Below are positions 8,614-16,445 of a stretch of DNA of 64,000 nt, in pieces; positions within the stretch are counted from its first letter, which is position 1; each line of letters opens with the position of its first letter. The translations under genes and the position numbers were made by a program. Origin of the DNA: Fen731 sp964481885 (GTDB lineage Bacteria; Actinomycetota; Humimicrobiia; Humimicrobiales; Humimicrobiaceae); NCBI GenBank assembly GCA_964481885.1, contig CAYZUS010000007.1:15261-79260 (forward strand). The letters are read 5' to 3'. Under the pieces are notes generated by a model. That model did no database searches, was not told the DNA's origin, and worked only from the letters and a program-made list of their open reading frames with translations.

Positions 8614-9774
8614 TTATCTTTTAATGAAACAAAATTTATCTTCATCAAGATAATCACCGGTCAGGGCAAGCGCTTTCCCACGGCACCCACCACAAATCGC
8701 ATTATAGTCGCAGCTGCCGCACTTACCCTTAAGCAGCTTTTCTCTGTTTCTTAAATTTTTAAAGACTTCGCTGTTTTTCCAGATATGGTCTATCGGCGCC
8801 TCCCTTACATCCCCTGCTTTCAACTCGACGAAGGGACACGGCCAGACCTCCCCATCTGCTTTAATGTATACGAGTCCCCTTCCTGCGCTGCATCCATGAA
8901 AGACCTTTTTTGCAAGCTTCATATAAAAAGGACCGTTTTTGGAGTTTTTTTCCATAAGGTATGGCCAGTATTGGGGGCCGGCAACTGTTTCAACAACAAC
9001 TGATATATTCTGCTGAAGTCCTGCCAGGTATTTTATAAGCTTTTCGTTAGCGCTTAAATCAAGAGAGGCTTCTTTTATGCTGTCTCCTCTTCCGACTGGA
9101 ACCAACTGGTACATAAGCATTATCCCGGAACCAAGATCATCTGCCAACTGCACTATTCCTTCGAGTTTGTCAAAATTATATTCCATGGCAGTGGTGTTTA
9201 TCTGAAGAAGTATTTTTGCTTTTTTTATTGCATTAATACCCTTCATTGCAAGCTCAAATGCTTTTTCATCCTGCCTGATCCTGTTATGCAGAGCCGCGTC
9301 TGTGGAATCAAGCGATATTGCAGCGCCGGCGACCCCGGCTTTTTTTAAATCTCTTGCAACTTCGTCCGTTATCAATGTCCCGTTAGTGGCAATCACATTA
9401 ATAAAGCCTTTTGATTTTGAATATCTCAGGATTTCAAATAAGTCTTCCCTCACAAGGGGTTCTCCTCCGGTAAAAACAAGCATCCTGAACTCGCGTATTT
9501 CTGCGAGTCCGTCAATCATTTTTTTGGCTTCCCGGGTATCAAGCTCATTGTCCTTGATATCTCCACCGCTTGTATGGCAATGGATACAGGTAAGATTGCA
9601 TCGGTTTGTTATCTCATATACGGGATGGTTTGGAAACCCGATACATCCCATCCCGATTGCTCCGGCAGCCACCGGCAGTGACTTAAAGGAATGTTTTACA
9701 AACCAGCTGCCCCACCTATTCCATCCGGAGAGATTTGAAAAGAAAGCAATTGAAGCAAGCTGCCTGGCGACCAT
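8614..9774 (-). CDS. Radical SAM/SPASM-domain enzyme, function unknown
   Basis: The radical SAM motif CNLTCIHC (C59, C63, C66) and FTGGEPL are followed by a C-terminal SPASM/twitch region with at least seven cysteines (CSAGRG, WPCPF, CGSCDYNAICGGCRG, then a final C). Such enzymes modify peptides or act in heme d1/alternative heme synthesis (NirJ, AhbC/AhbD-like), which this resembles in architecture. It follows a UbiA prenyltransferase in the same orientation. The ATG at 9774 has no ribosome site. The frame stays open 57 bases upstream to an ATT at 9831 with AAAAGGCGG 5 bases before it, right behind the UbiA stop, so the true N-terminus may be 19 residues longer. Confidence 0.85.
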   Translation of the reverse strand: MVARQLASIAFFSNLSGWNRWGSWFVKHSFKSLPVAAGAIGMGCIGFPNHPVYEITNRCNLTCIHCHTSGGDIKDNELDTREAKKMIDGLAEIREFRMLVFTGGEPLVREDLFEILRYSKSKGFINVIATNGTLITDEVARDLKKAGVAGAAISLDSTDAALHNRIRQDEKAFELAMKGINAIKKAKILLQINTTAMEYNFDKLEGIVQLADDLGSGIMLMYQLVPVGRGDSIKEASLDLSANEKLIKYLAGLQQNISVVVETVAGPQYWPYLMEKNSKNGPFYMKLAKKVFHGCSAGRGLVYIKADGEVWPCPFVELKAGDVREAPIDHIWKNSEVFKNLRNREKLLKGKCGSCDYNAICGGCRGKALALTGDYLDEDKFCFIKR

Positions 9775-9847
9775 GCCCGGAGGCCAAAAGATTTTGTTTA
9801 TGCCTGTTCTGTAAAATTTATTGTTTAAAATTTAAACCGCCTTTTAA

Positions 9848-10804
9848 CTAAATATTTAATTGATAGCCAAATGCCATCCCGAATATGTAGGCCAGTGTTA
9901 TGCCAATGTTTATCACCAGTGTCATTCCACAAAGCATTTCCAGTTTTTTATGGTCAAGATATGCTTTCTTTATAAGCGAAATAACAATAAAAACTGAAAT
10001 CAGGAAAAATGGTATTCCAATATACACCGTCATCAGGGGGGCGCCGTTAAAAAGAGACAAACCGAAAAAAACCCACATAAGGACAACGCTGCTGATATAA
10101 ATTATTGCAGATTTTTCCTTCCCTGTCCTCACAACAATATTTTTTTTTCCGGCCAGACTGTCAGCGCTGTAATCCGGAAATTCGTTTATTAAAATAACAT
10201 TAAATATTGAAAGAGCAATAGGCACGGATATCCAGTTTGCCACTGCACTGAAATGCCCGGTCTGAATATAAAATGCTGTTGAAACCGTAAGCCAGCCGTA
10301 TGCAAAACCAATAAAGAGCTCCCCCACACCTCTTGATACCCAGCGAAGAGGAGGGTTTGAATAAAAATACCCCAGAAATATACCTATAGCGCCAAGAATA
10401 ATTGTCCATAGCCCGGTCTTAAAATAAAACTGCAGCACCAGGCCGATGCAAACAGAAATTGCAAGTGAAATATATGAACCAATTTTTGCATACTTCCTTG
10501 GCAGCATATTTTGCGCAATTACCTGACTGCCTCCTGAAAAAGTGTTCTTGCCCATCTTTGCAGCAAGCGCATCTTCCTTTATGTCATAATACTCTCCGTT
10601 ATAATAAGTCAGAAGCATTACAAGTATTACTGCAAATAAAGAAAGGATAAAAACAGGAATATTAAATACTCCTGTAAGCCTGTTTGCAAGCACTGTACCA
10701 AGGACAAACGGCAGTACTCCTACAATATGAAAAGGCGGTCTGGACATCACAAATACTTTTTTTACTGTATCTCTCCTGCCCAAATGCACTGTGCTTGCCG
10801 TCAT
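9848..10804 (-). CDS. UbiA-family prenyltransferase (MenA-like)
   Basis: An integral membrane enzyme that attaches a polyprenyl chain to an aromatic or similar acceptor. The two Asp-rich Mg-diphosphate motifs are seen: NGEYYDIKED (N69-D78) and NEFPDYSADSLAGKKN near residue 205, the second closely like MenA proteins. I count about eight hydrophobic segments. I chose the ATG at 10804, which has AGGAGA 7 bases upstream; a longer frame reaches 10879 without a good site. No other menaquinone genes are nearby. The partner is the radical SAM gene 17-73 bases downstream, so a prenylated cofactor or quinone-like product is a fair guess but unproven. Confidence 0.85.
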   Translation of the reverse strand: MTASTVHLGRRDTVKKVFVMSRPPFHIVGVLPFVLGTVLANRLTGVFNIPVFILSLFAVILVMLLTYYNGEYYDIKEDALAAKMGKNTFSGGSQVIAQNMLPRKYAKIGSYISLAISVCIGLVLQFYFKTGLWTIILGAIGIFLGYFYSNPPLRWVSRGVGELFIGFAYGWLTVSTAFYIQTGHFSAVANWISVPIALSIFNVILINEFPDYSADSLAGKKNIVVRTGKEKSAIIYISSVVLMWVFFGLSLFNGAPLMTVYIGIPFFLISVFIVISLIKKAYLDHKKLEMLCGMTLVINIGITLAYIFGMAFGYQLNI

Positions 10805-10943
10805 GTTGGTCTCTCCTGTCATTATTGTTATTATTGATAAATTTCTGTCTTTATAAACACTTTGCCAAAACATCAGCAAACATTTTACACTTTTTTGTTT
10901 TATTTTTCCTGATTATTATGTAAAATTTTATTTCTTTTATTAA

Positions 10944-10970
10944 TACTATTGAAATAGTAGTGTATACTAC
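10944..10970. promoter_or_regulatory. Two adjacent palindromes, candidate Rrf2/IscR operator
   Basis: TACTAT-N4-ATAGTA (10944-10959) and GTAGT-N4-ACTAC (10957-10970) overlap by three bases, 65 bases before the rrf2-type gene and ~140 bases before the UbiA start on the other strand. Rrf2 proteins bind dyad sites and often repress themselves. The position would allow control of both divergent units. Confidence 0.45.
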
Positions 10971-11035
10971 AAGAAGTTAACTTTAAATAGTTTTGTTTAT
11001 TAAAAACCAGTTTTTATAAATCAAGGGAGCGGCGC

Positions 11036-11470
11036 ATGAGATTATCAACCAGAAGCAGATATGGAACACGCCTTATACTGGAACTTGCATTAAAATATAA
11101 CCAGGGTCCTGTTTATCTTAAGGAAATAAGTACCTCTCAGGAACTGTCCCTAAAATATTTGGGGCAGCTTATAATACCATTAAAAATTGCAGGGATCATA
11201 AAGTCATCGAGGGGTGCCCATGGAGGATATTATCTTGCAAAAAGTCCTGATAGTATCAAAATGAGTGAAGTAATAAGGGCACTCGAAGGTCCTGTTTTCC
11301 TGGTCGAATGCCTGGAAAACCCGGATATATGCGAAAGGCAAAAGGACTGCGTTACAAGATTTTTCTGGAATGAAATAAATGATGTATTGCATAAAACACT
11401 TGAGGGCATGACCATTGGCGACATGGTTAACAAATACCATAAGCTAAATCCGGCTGACCCGCCCAATTAG
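11036..11470 (+). CDS. Rrf2/IscR-family transcriptional regulator
   Basis: A winged-helix repressor of 144 residues starting MRLSTRSRYGTRLILELA, with wing SSRGAHGGYYLAKSP. Three cysteines, C92, C99 and C105, lie where IscR carries its [2Fe-2S] ligands (Cys92, 98, 104 in E. coli), so Fe-S sensing is likely. The ATG follows GGGAG. It stands alone on the plus strand and is divergent from the UbiA/radical SAM pair. No iscS/iscU are adjacent; candidate targets are the divergent unit and itself. Confidence 0.92.
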   Translation: MRLSTRSRYGTRLILELALKYNQGPVYLKEISTSQELSLKYLGQLIIPLKIAGIIKSSRGAHGGYYLAKSPDSIKMSEVIRALEGPVFLVECLENPDICERQKDCVTRFFWNEINDVLHKTLEGMTIGDMVNKYHKLNPADPPN

Positions 11471-11916
11471 AACAGGATAATTTTCCGTGTCTTGCCGCAA
11501 TCCTATTAAAAAAAGCAATCCTATTAAAAAACAATACTGAATGCTGAGCGTTAAAAATTACTGAGGTGCCTGATCCCTGACCTGGACTATTCATCCTGCG
11601 TCAATAAACCTGTGTATTTACCCTTCCTGTAGAAAAAGGCAGTTTTCCCCAGTTTAATGACATAAAACATTAGAAAAATCAGCTGATTTTGATATTCTGC
11701 AGGTTATGAAATTTTAACAATTTTAAAATTCTGCATGCTTAGAACAGGTTATTTATGAGCAGATACAAGCATAATAAAAGACTCACAAAAGCTATTTAAA
11801 AAATTTTATTAGTCTGTTAATATATCATAGTTTTAATTTAGTTAAGACAAGAGAGTAATCAGAGTAAGGGAATAATCCAAAAATTACTAAAAAATGTAGA
11901 AAGGAAAAAAACAAAC
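11471..11916. other. Non-coding stretch before the NEW3/ABC unit
   Basis: About 445 bases with no convincing frame. GCAATCCTATTAAAAAA occurs twice within ~33 bases at 11497-11529. The last 100 bases are very AT-rich and probably contain the promoter for the next gene, but I see no clear -35/-10 pair. Confidence 0.5.
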
Positions 11917-12846
11917 GTGATAAAAGTTAGCAAAAAAGCAAAGGCACTGGTATTTGCTACTATGACAATAATGATATTGTCATTTGCCTTAATGATCCCT
12001 GGGGTTATTACAGCAGCGGATACGACAACGACTGACACAACTACTACTGATGTCGCGGTCACAGAAACCACAGCAACAATCCCCACTGAACTTGCCATAA
12101 ATGTAGTTTACCCGAAATTAAGTGCCAAAGCAGGCGCCAATTTTGAATTCAAATTTGACCTTGTATACACAGGGACAGATGAAGCAACATTTGACATTGT
12201 TTCAGAAGCACCCTCCAAGGATTGGTTTGTATACGTTACACCAACATATGAAGAAAAACAGATTTCAGCCGTTAAACTTACACCAGGCAAAACCGAAAGT
12301 TTAAAGCTGGTAGTTATGCAGCCGGTTAACACAGATCTTCAGACTGCGGGCGATTTTAAACTGAAAGTCAAGGTTTCAAACGCTGATCTCAAACTTGATT
12401 CAGAATTTGAATTTTTGGCAACTGTCACAGCTACATATTCTGTCGGATTTACTCCAAAGTATGGCGTATTAAATACCCAGGCAACATCCGGAAAAAACAA
12501 TCCATTTGTTTTTGTTTTAACAAACAGTGGATCTGGGGATCTTAATAATATTACATTCAAGGCGGATGCCCCGCAAAAATGGATTATTAAATTCGATCCT
12601 GAAAAAATCGAGAATATGAAAGCGGCTGCAACCCAGGATATAAAAGTCACCATAACCCCTCCTGACAAGACAATAGCCGGCGATTACATGCTTAATTTCT
12701 CTGTTAACAGTGCAGATGCATCAAAAAACGCTGATTTAAGAGTCACCGTTGAGACCCCGTCTATCTGGGGCTGGGTAGGTATTGGCGTTATCGTCCTGGT
12801 TGTTATTGGTGTTGCTATAATATTTGCAAGATTAGGAAGAAGATAA
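11917..12846 (+). CDS. Exported, membrane-anchored NEW3-type Ig-like domain protein
   Basis: A 309-residue protein with an N-terminal signal segment (residues ~8-33, ending ..VITAAD), a Thr/Asp-rich linker (DTTTTDTTTTD), two beta-rich repeats (~55-170 and ~175-280) of the NPCBM-associated NEW3 type, and a C-terminal transmembrane helix (~283-303) ending in RLGRR. Such domains bind carbohydrates or act as extracellular adaptors. The start is GTG, with AAAGGA 11 bases upstream. It ends 2 bases before an ABC ATPase and is clearly in one operon with it and a permease, so it may be the outside-facing partner of that transporter. The NEW3 call rests on my pattern recognition only. Confidence 0.75.
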   Translation: MIKVSKKAKALVFATMTIMILSFALMIPGVITAADTTTTDTTTTDVAVTETTATIPTELAINVVYPKLSAKAGANFEFKFDLVYTGTDEATFDIVSEAPSKDWFVYVTPTYEEKQISAVKLTPGKTESLKLVVMQPVNTDLQTAGDFKLKVKVSNADLKLDSEFEFLATVTATYSVGFTPKYGVLNTQATSGKNNPFVFVLTNSGSGDLNNITFKADAPQKWIIKFDPEKIENMKAAATQDIKVTITPPDKTIAGDYMLNFSVNSADASKNADLRVTVETPSIWGWVGIGVIVLVVIGVAIIFARLGRR

Positions 12847-12848
12847 AT

Positions 12849-13904
12849 ATGAACAATGAAAAATCCAGGGTATTAGAAGATATTGTCCCCAGGTTTAAGG
12901 CAATGAAGGGATTTCATATTCCTAAAAAAGCAGAACTGGATACTCGTGGAATTCCTGTAGGGCTTGAAATGGGCAAACCACTTATTGTTACAGAAAATTT
13001 AACCAAACAATACAGCGGCAAAACAGTCGTTAATAAATTGAACCTGACCATTAACAGAGGTGAAATATTCGGATTGCTTGGTCCAAACGGCGCAGGAAAA
13101 TCAACCATAATTCTTATGCTGCTCGGTTTGACTGAACCGGCTTCAGGGTCAGTTGCGATTGCAGGTTTTAATTCCACAAAAGAGCCCATAAGAGTAAAAA
13201 GAGTTACCGGTTACCTTCCTGAAAGGCTTGGCTTCTATGAGGATATGACAGCAAGACAAAACTTAAGGTATACAGCAGACCTAAACAATGTTCCTGCATC
13301 GGAAGTCGAAGCAAGAATACAGGAATCACTGGAAATTGTGGGGCTTGAAAAGAATAAGAATCATCTCGTGGCAACTTTTTCCAAAGGTATGAAAAAAAGA
13401 CTGGGAATAGCAGACGTACTTATAAAAAATCCCATGCTTGCAATACTTGATGAGCCCACTGAGGGCTTGGATATAAAAATTGCCAACCAGATCCTTGATA
13501 ATATTCTTATCTTAAATAAGGAAAAGAATATAACTTTTTTAATTTCTTCGCATCAGTTAAATCTCATCCAGAAAATCTGTACCAGGGTAGGCATAATGTC
13601 CAAAGGAAACCTGGTTGGTGAAGGTAAAATCGACAGCCTTGACCGGGGCCTGTTTAGTGCAGGAAAGTACAGGATAGAGATAGAACTGTCAACAGTTGAA
13701 CCGTCTATTATTGAAAAGATAAAGAAAATCGATACAGTAGTGGAAGTTTCAGAAAAAAACAATGTTATAGAAATATTAAGCGGTGAAGACGTAAGGTCTC
13801 AGGTCTCAAGACTGGTAATTGACAACAACATGCTGCTTATCAGAATGGGAATCAAGGATTCTTCATTGGAAGATATATATTTGAAATATTTTAAAGAGGA
13901 GTAA
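12849..13904 (+). CDS. ABC transporter ATPase with IleRS-like N-terminal extension
   Basis: The nucleotide-binding domain spans ~46-270: Walker A GPNGAGKST (78-86), signature FSKGMKKRLG (in place of LSGGQ) and Walker B LAILDEPTEGLD, typical of ABC-2 export ATPases (CcmA/NatA group). A ~80-residue C-terminal tail follows. Residues 6-43 are not an ABC domain: they align without gaps to residues 61-98 of the IleRS encoded at 17005-20151, with 23 of 38 identical by hand count. The ATG at 12849 has AGGAAG 9 bases upstream. An internal ATG at 12969 (residue 41), with GGG upstream, could give a form lacking the extension. The permease gene follows after 1 base. Confidence 0.93.
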   Translation: MNNEKSRVLEDIVPRFKAMKGFHIPKKAELDTRGIPVGLEMGKPLIVTENLTKQYSGKTVVNKLNLTINRGEIFGLLGPNGAGKSTIILMLLGLTEPASGSVAIAGFNSTKEPIRVKRVTGYLPERLGFYEDMTARQNLRYTADLNNVPASEVEARIQESLEIVGLEKNKNHLVATFSKGMKKRLGIADVLIKNPMLAILDEPTEGLDIKIANQILDNILILNKEKNITFLISSHQLNLIQKICTRVGIMSKGNLVGEGKIDSLDRGLFSAGKYRIEIELSTVEPSIIEKIKKIDTVVEVSEKNNVIEILSGEDVRSQVSRLVIDNNMLLIRMGIKDSSLEDIYLKYFKEE

Positions 13905-13905
13905 A

Positions 13906-14886
13906 ATGAAAGGCGCTTTAACAGTATTCAGAAAAGAAATAGGAGACTATTTCAGCAGCAAGATTTTCATTATTCTGCTCGGTCTAATATATATTGCAGG
14001 ACTTGGTTTTGCTTATCTTTCGATACAGGCCATTAAATCAGCTCCAATGAGCACCGACCAGGCATTGCTTGTAAAAGTTTTTATAGATGAGATGTTCTTC
14101 TTAAAACTTTATACGGTCGGTGAGATAAATGCAATTATGACATTTAATTTTGTCAGGTTTTTCGGTGCATTTATCCCATTAATTGGCATAATGTTCGGGT
14201 TTAATGCAATAAACAGTGAAAGAAATTCCGGGAACATAAGCAGGATACTTGCACAGCCTATATATAGAGACAGTTTGATTAATGGTAAATTCCTTGCAGG
14301 CATTACTACAATCAGCATAATGATATCAAGCATAGTTCTTATCGTAATGGGAATAGGCTTAAGATCTATCGGCGTACCGCCAACCTCAGAAGAAATCTTA
14401 AGAATACTCATTTTTATTATCATATGTGTCATATACGGCATATTCTGGATGAGCCTGTCAATGCTTTTTTCAGTATTGATGAGAAACGTCGCGGCAGCTA
14501 TTCTTACTTCCATACCAATATGGCTTTTCCTGACATTCTTCTGGCCGTTTTTGTCACCGCAAATCGCAAATCGTGCCATACCTGTAGTTGACGGATCGAC
14601 ACTTGCAACACAGATAAGGAACGTATCGCTTACAGTTGATTTGATGAGAATATCTCCGTTTATTCTATTCTATGAATCGACGGCAGCTGTGATGGACCCT
14701 ACACTGGGGCACTTGAGCCTAAGGGTTACTGACAGTGATTTGTCAAGACTGATAGCCAGTCCCCTGTCAATCAGCCAGAGTATGGTACAGATATGGCCGC
14801 AGCTTATTGCAATTCTTGCACTTGCAATAATATGTTTTGCAGTATCGTATGTTGTATTTATGAAGCAGGAAATAAGATCAACTTAA
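13906..14886 (+). CDS. ABC-2 family transporter permease
   Basis: A 326-residue membrane protein with about six hydrophobic helices. The N-terminal cytoplasmic start FRKEIGDYFSSKIF leads into helix 1, and the central SERNSGNISRILAQPIYR coupling region is typical of NatB/ABC-2 permeases. Together with the preceding ATPase it forms the export unit; the substrate is unknown. The large loop between helices 5 and 6 (residues ~225-290) faces the same side as helix 1's exit and could contact the NEW3 protein. It is the last gene of the unit, ending before a strong inverted repeat. Confidence 0.88.
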   Translation: MKGALTVFRKEIGDYFSSKIFIILLGLIYIAGLGFAYLSIQAIKSAPMSTDQALLVKVFIDEMFFLKLYTVGEINAIMTFNFVRFFGAFIPLIGIMFGFNAINSERNSGNISRILAQPIYRDSLINGKFLAGITTISIMISSIVLIVMGIGLRSIGVPPTSEEILRILIFIIICVIYGIFWMSLSMLFSVLMRNVAAAILTSIPIWLFLTFFWPFLSPQIANRAIPVVDGSTLATQIRNVSLTVDLMRISPFILFYESTAAVMDPTLGHLSLRVTDSDLSRLIASPLSISQSMVQIWPQLIAILALAIICFAVSYVVFMKQEIRST

Positions 14887-14930
14887 ATGCTTCAAAGCTT
14901 TTAAGTGATGGAAAAACAGATTTTTGTTTT

Positions 14931-15017
14931 AACAGTTCATTTGCAGAAATTAACTGGTTTGCGATGATTATTTGATAAAATTAATCAGGACATCAGTTGC
15001 AAATGAACTGTTTTTTT
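14931..15017. terminator. Long-armed inverted repeat with T-run between convergent genes
   Basis: AACAGTTCATTTGCA (14931-14945) is perfectly complementary to 14998-15012. The 52-base loop is large, and the plus-strand side ends in seven T (15011-15017). It lies between the ABC permease stop and the DUF211 stop, so it probably ends the ABC transcript. Confidence 0.6.
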
Positions 15018-15046
15018 GTGGAAACTATTTTTTAATCGATGAAAAA

Positions 15047-15334
15047 TCAATCCTGCTGGGTTGTTGCTTCTTCTATCATGCTGGTGCCTGCAGAAACTTT
15101 GTCCACACTGTGAATTGATGCGCCGTTCTGTATTACGACTCTTTCCACCTGTTCAAAATCTATGGCAGCACCTTCACATGTTATCTTTACATTCTCAACT
15201 TTCTGGTCCATTTCTACCAAAGAAATGTCCACGCCGTCAATACCTTCAAGATCAGCCAGCTGAGTGGCCATATCCACAAGATTCGGTGAATGGGGTTTTA
15301 AAACATCAAGAACTATTCTTCTAACTTTTGCCAA
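15047..15334 (-). CDS. DUF211-family small protein
   Basis: A 95-residue ferredoxin-fold-like protein. VRRIVLDVLKPHSPN, IDGVDISLVEMDQKVENVK and IHSVDKVSAG match the DUF211 family as I know it, which is mostly archaeal and of unknown function. The TTG start has GAGAGGATG upstream. It is the last gene of the ileS-lspA-rluD cluster, 25 bases after rluD. The tail (SMIEEATTQQD) is extra to the conserved core. No function should be assigned. Confidence 0.85.
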   Translation of the reverse strand: MAKVRRIVLDVLKPHSPNLVDMATQLADLEGIDGVDISLVEMDQKVENVKITCEGAAIDFEQVERVVIQNGASIHSVDKVSAGTSMIEEATTQQD

Positions 15335-15359
15335 TTTTTATCATCCTCTCGTGGTATGA

Positions 15360-16445
15360 TTATATTCCATGCTGTCTGAGTATTTCAAGACTTATTTTTA
15401 AATCCTGTGCAGGCTCATCTTCTATCTCCACCCTTTTATTTGTAAACGGATGATAAAATGAAATTTTTTGTGCGTGCAGGAACTGTCGGTTCAGGCACAA
15501 AGTTTTTGCAATCCTTGCGCTTTCATTGTTCCCGTATGTGACATCACTTATAATCGGGTGGTCTATATAGCTGAAATGCACCCTTATCTGGTGTGTTCTA
15601 CCGGTTTTTGGGTATATATTCAGAAGTGTGCATTCTGCAAATTTCTCACTGATTTCGAATTCCGTGACGGCACTCCTGCCTGAATCTATTGCAACGGCCA
15701 TTTTTTTTCTGTCAATCCTGGAGCGGCCAATTGGCAAATCTATTTTCCCTCTTTTTTCTTTAAAACCACCGGCAACAAGAGCAAGGTAAGTTTTTTCAAC
15801 CTGCCGATTTTTAAAAAGTTCAGCCATTCTGTACTGTGAGTTGCTGTCCTTTGCAACGATGATAAGACCAGACGTATCTTTATCAAGTCTGTGTACAATT
15901 CCCGGGCGCATGCTGTCTGTACTGTATGTGCCATGTGAGGCTCGTGTGGAGGGTGTTCTGCTTTCGTTTATACTGTCCAAACCATCAATGTCATCTTCGC
16001 TGTCAATTCTATTTATATTGTTAATCCCTTCTATAATATCCGGAAAATTTTTACTGTGATTTTTAAAGTGATACAACAATGCATTAACCAGTGTATTTTC
16101 ATATCTGCCCGGAGACGGGTGAACGGATATTCCGGCGGCCTTGGAAATTATAAGGTAATAATCATCCTCGTACTGAATATCCAGGGGTATATTCTGCGGT
16201 TTGATAATGCCTGAAAACCCTTGTTCCAGAGTGTCCCGGTCCGTAAATTCTACAGTGTCTCCGGGGTTTAATCTGTGATTTTTACTGACACTTGCACCAT
16301 TGACCTTTACAAAGGAGCTCCCGATTAATTTCTGCAGATGATTTCTTGATTTGCCGGGGGTTTTTTCAGATAAATAATTATCTATTCTTGATCCTGCAGA
16401 TTCCGCCTGGACAATAAATATTTCTTTTTCAATGTTCTTCTGCAT
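15360..16445 (-). CDS. RluA/RluD-family 23S rRNA pseudouridine synthase
   Basis: It isomerises uridines in large-subunit rRNA. An N-terminal S4 RNA-binding domain (~15-75) precedes the catalytic domain with VHRLDKDTSGL (nucleophile D188, counting from 16445) and GRTHQIRVH. Residues ~138-179, just before the catalytic motif, are a polar Asp/Ser/Asn-rich insert not seen in usual RluD. I chose the ATG at 16445; the frame extends to a TTG at 16472 without a better ribosome site. Either way it overlaps lspA, the classic lspA-rluD arrangement. The exact target uridines cannot be told. Confidence 0.93.
   Translation of the reverse strand: MQKNIEKEIFIVQAESAGSRIDNYLSEKTPGKSRNHLQKLIGSSFVKVNGASVSKNHRLNPGDTVEFTDRDTLEQGFSGIIKPQNIPLDIQYEDDYYLIISKAAGISVHPSPGRYENTLVNALLYHFKNHSKNFPDIIEGINNINRIDSEDDIDGLDSINESRTPSTRASHGTYSTDSMRPGIVHRLDKDTSGLIIVAKDSNSQYRMAELFKNRQVEKTYLALVAGGFKEKRGKIDLPIGRSRIDRKKMAVAIDSGRSAVTEFEISEKFAECTLLNIYPKTGRTHQIRVHFSYIDHPIISDVTYGNNESARIAKTLCLNRQFLHAQKISFYHPFTNKRVEIEDEPAQDLKISLEILRQHGI

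Noticed and set aside
10805..10879. N-terminal extension of the UbiA protein from 10879
   Set aside because: The extra 25 residues lack UbiA similarity, and ATG 10804 has AGGAGA upstream.
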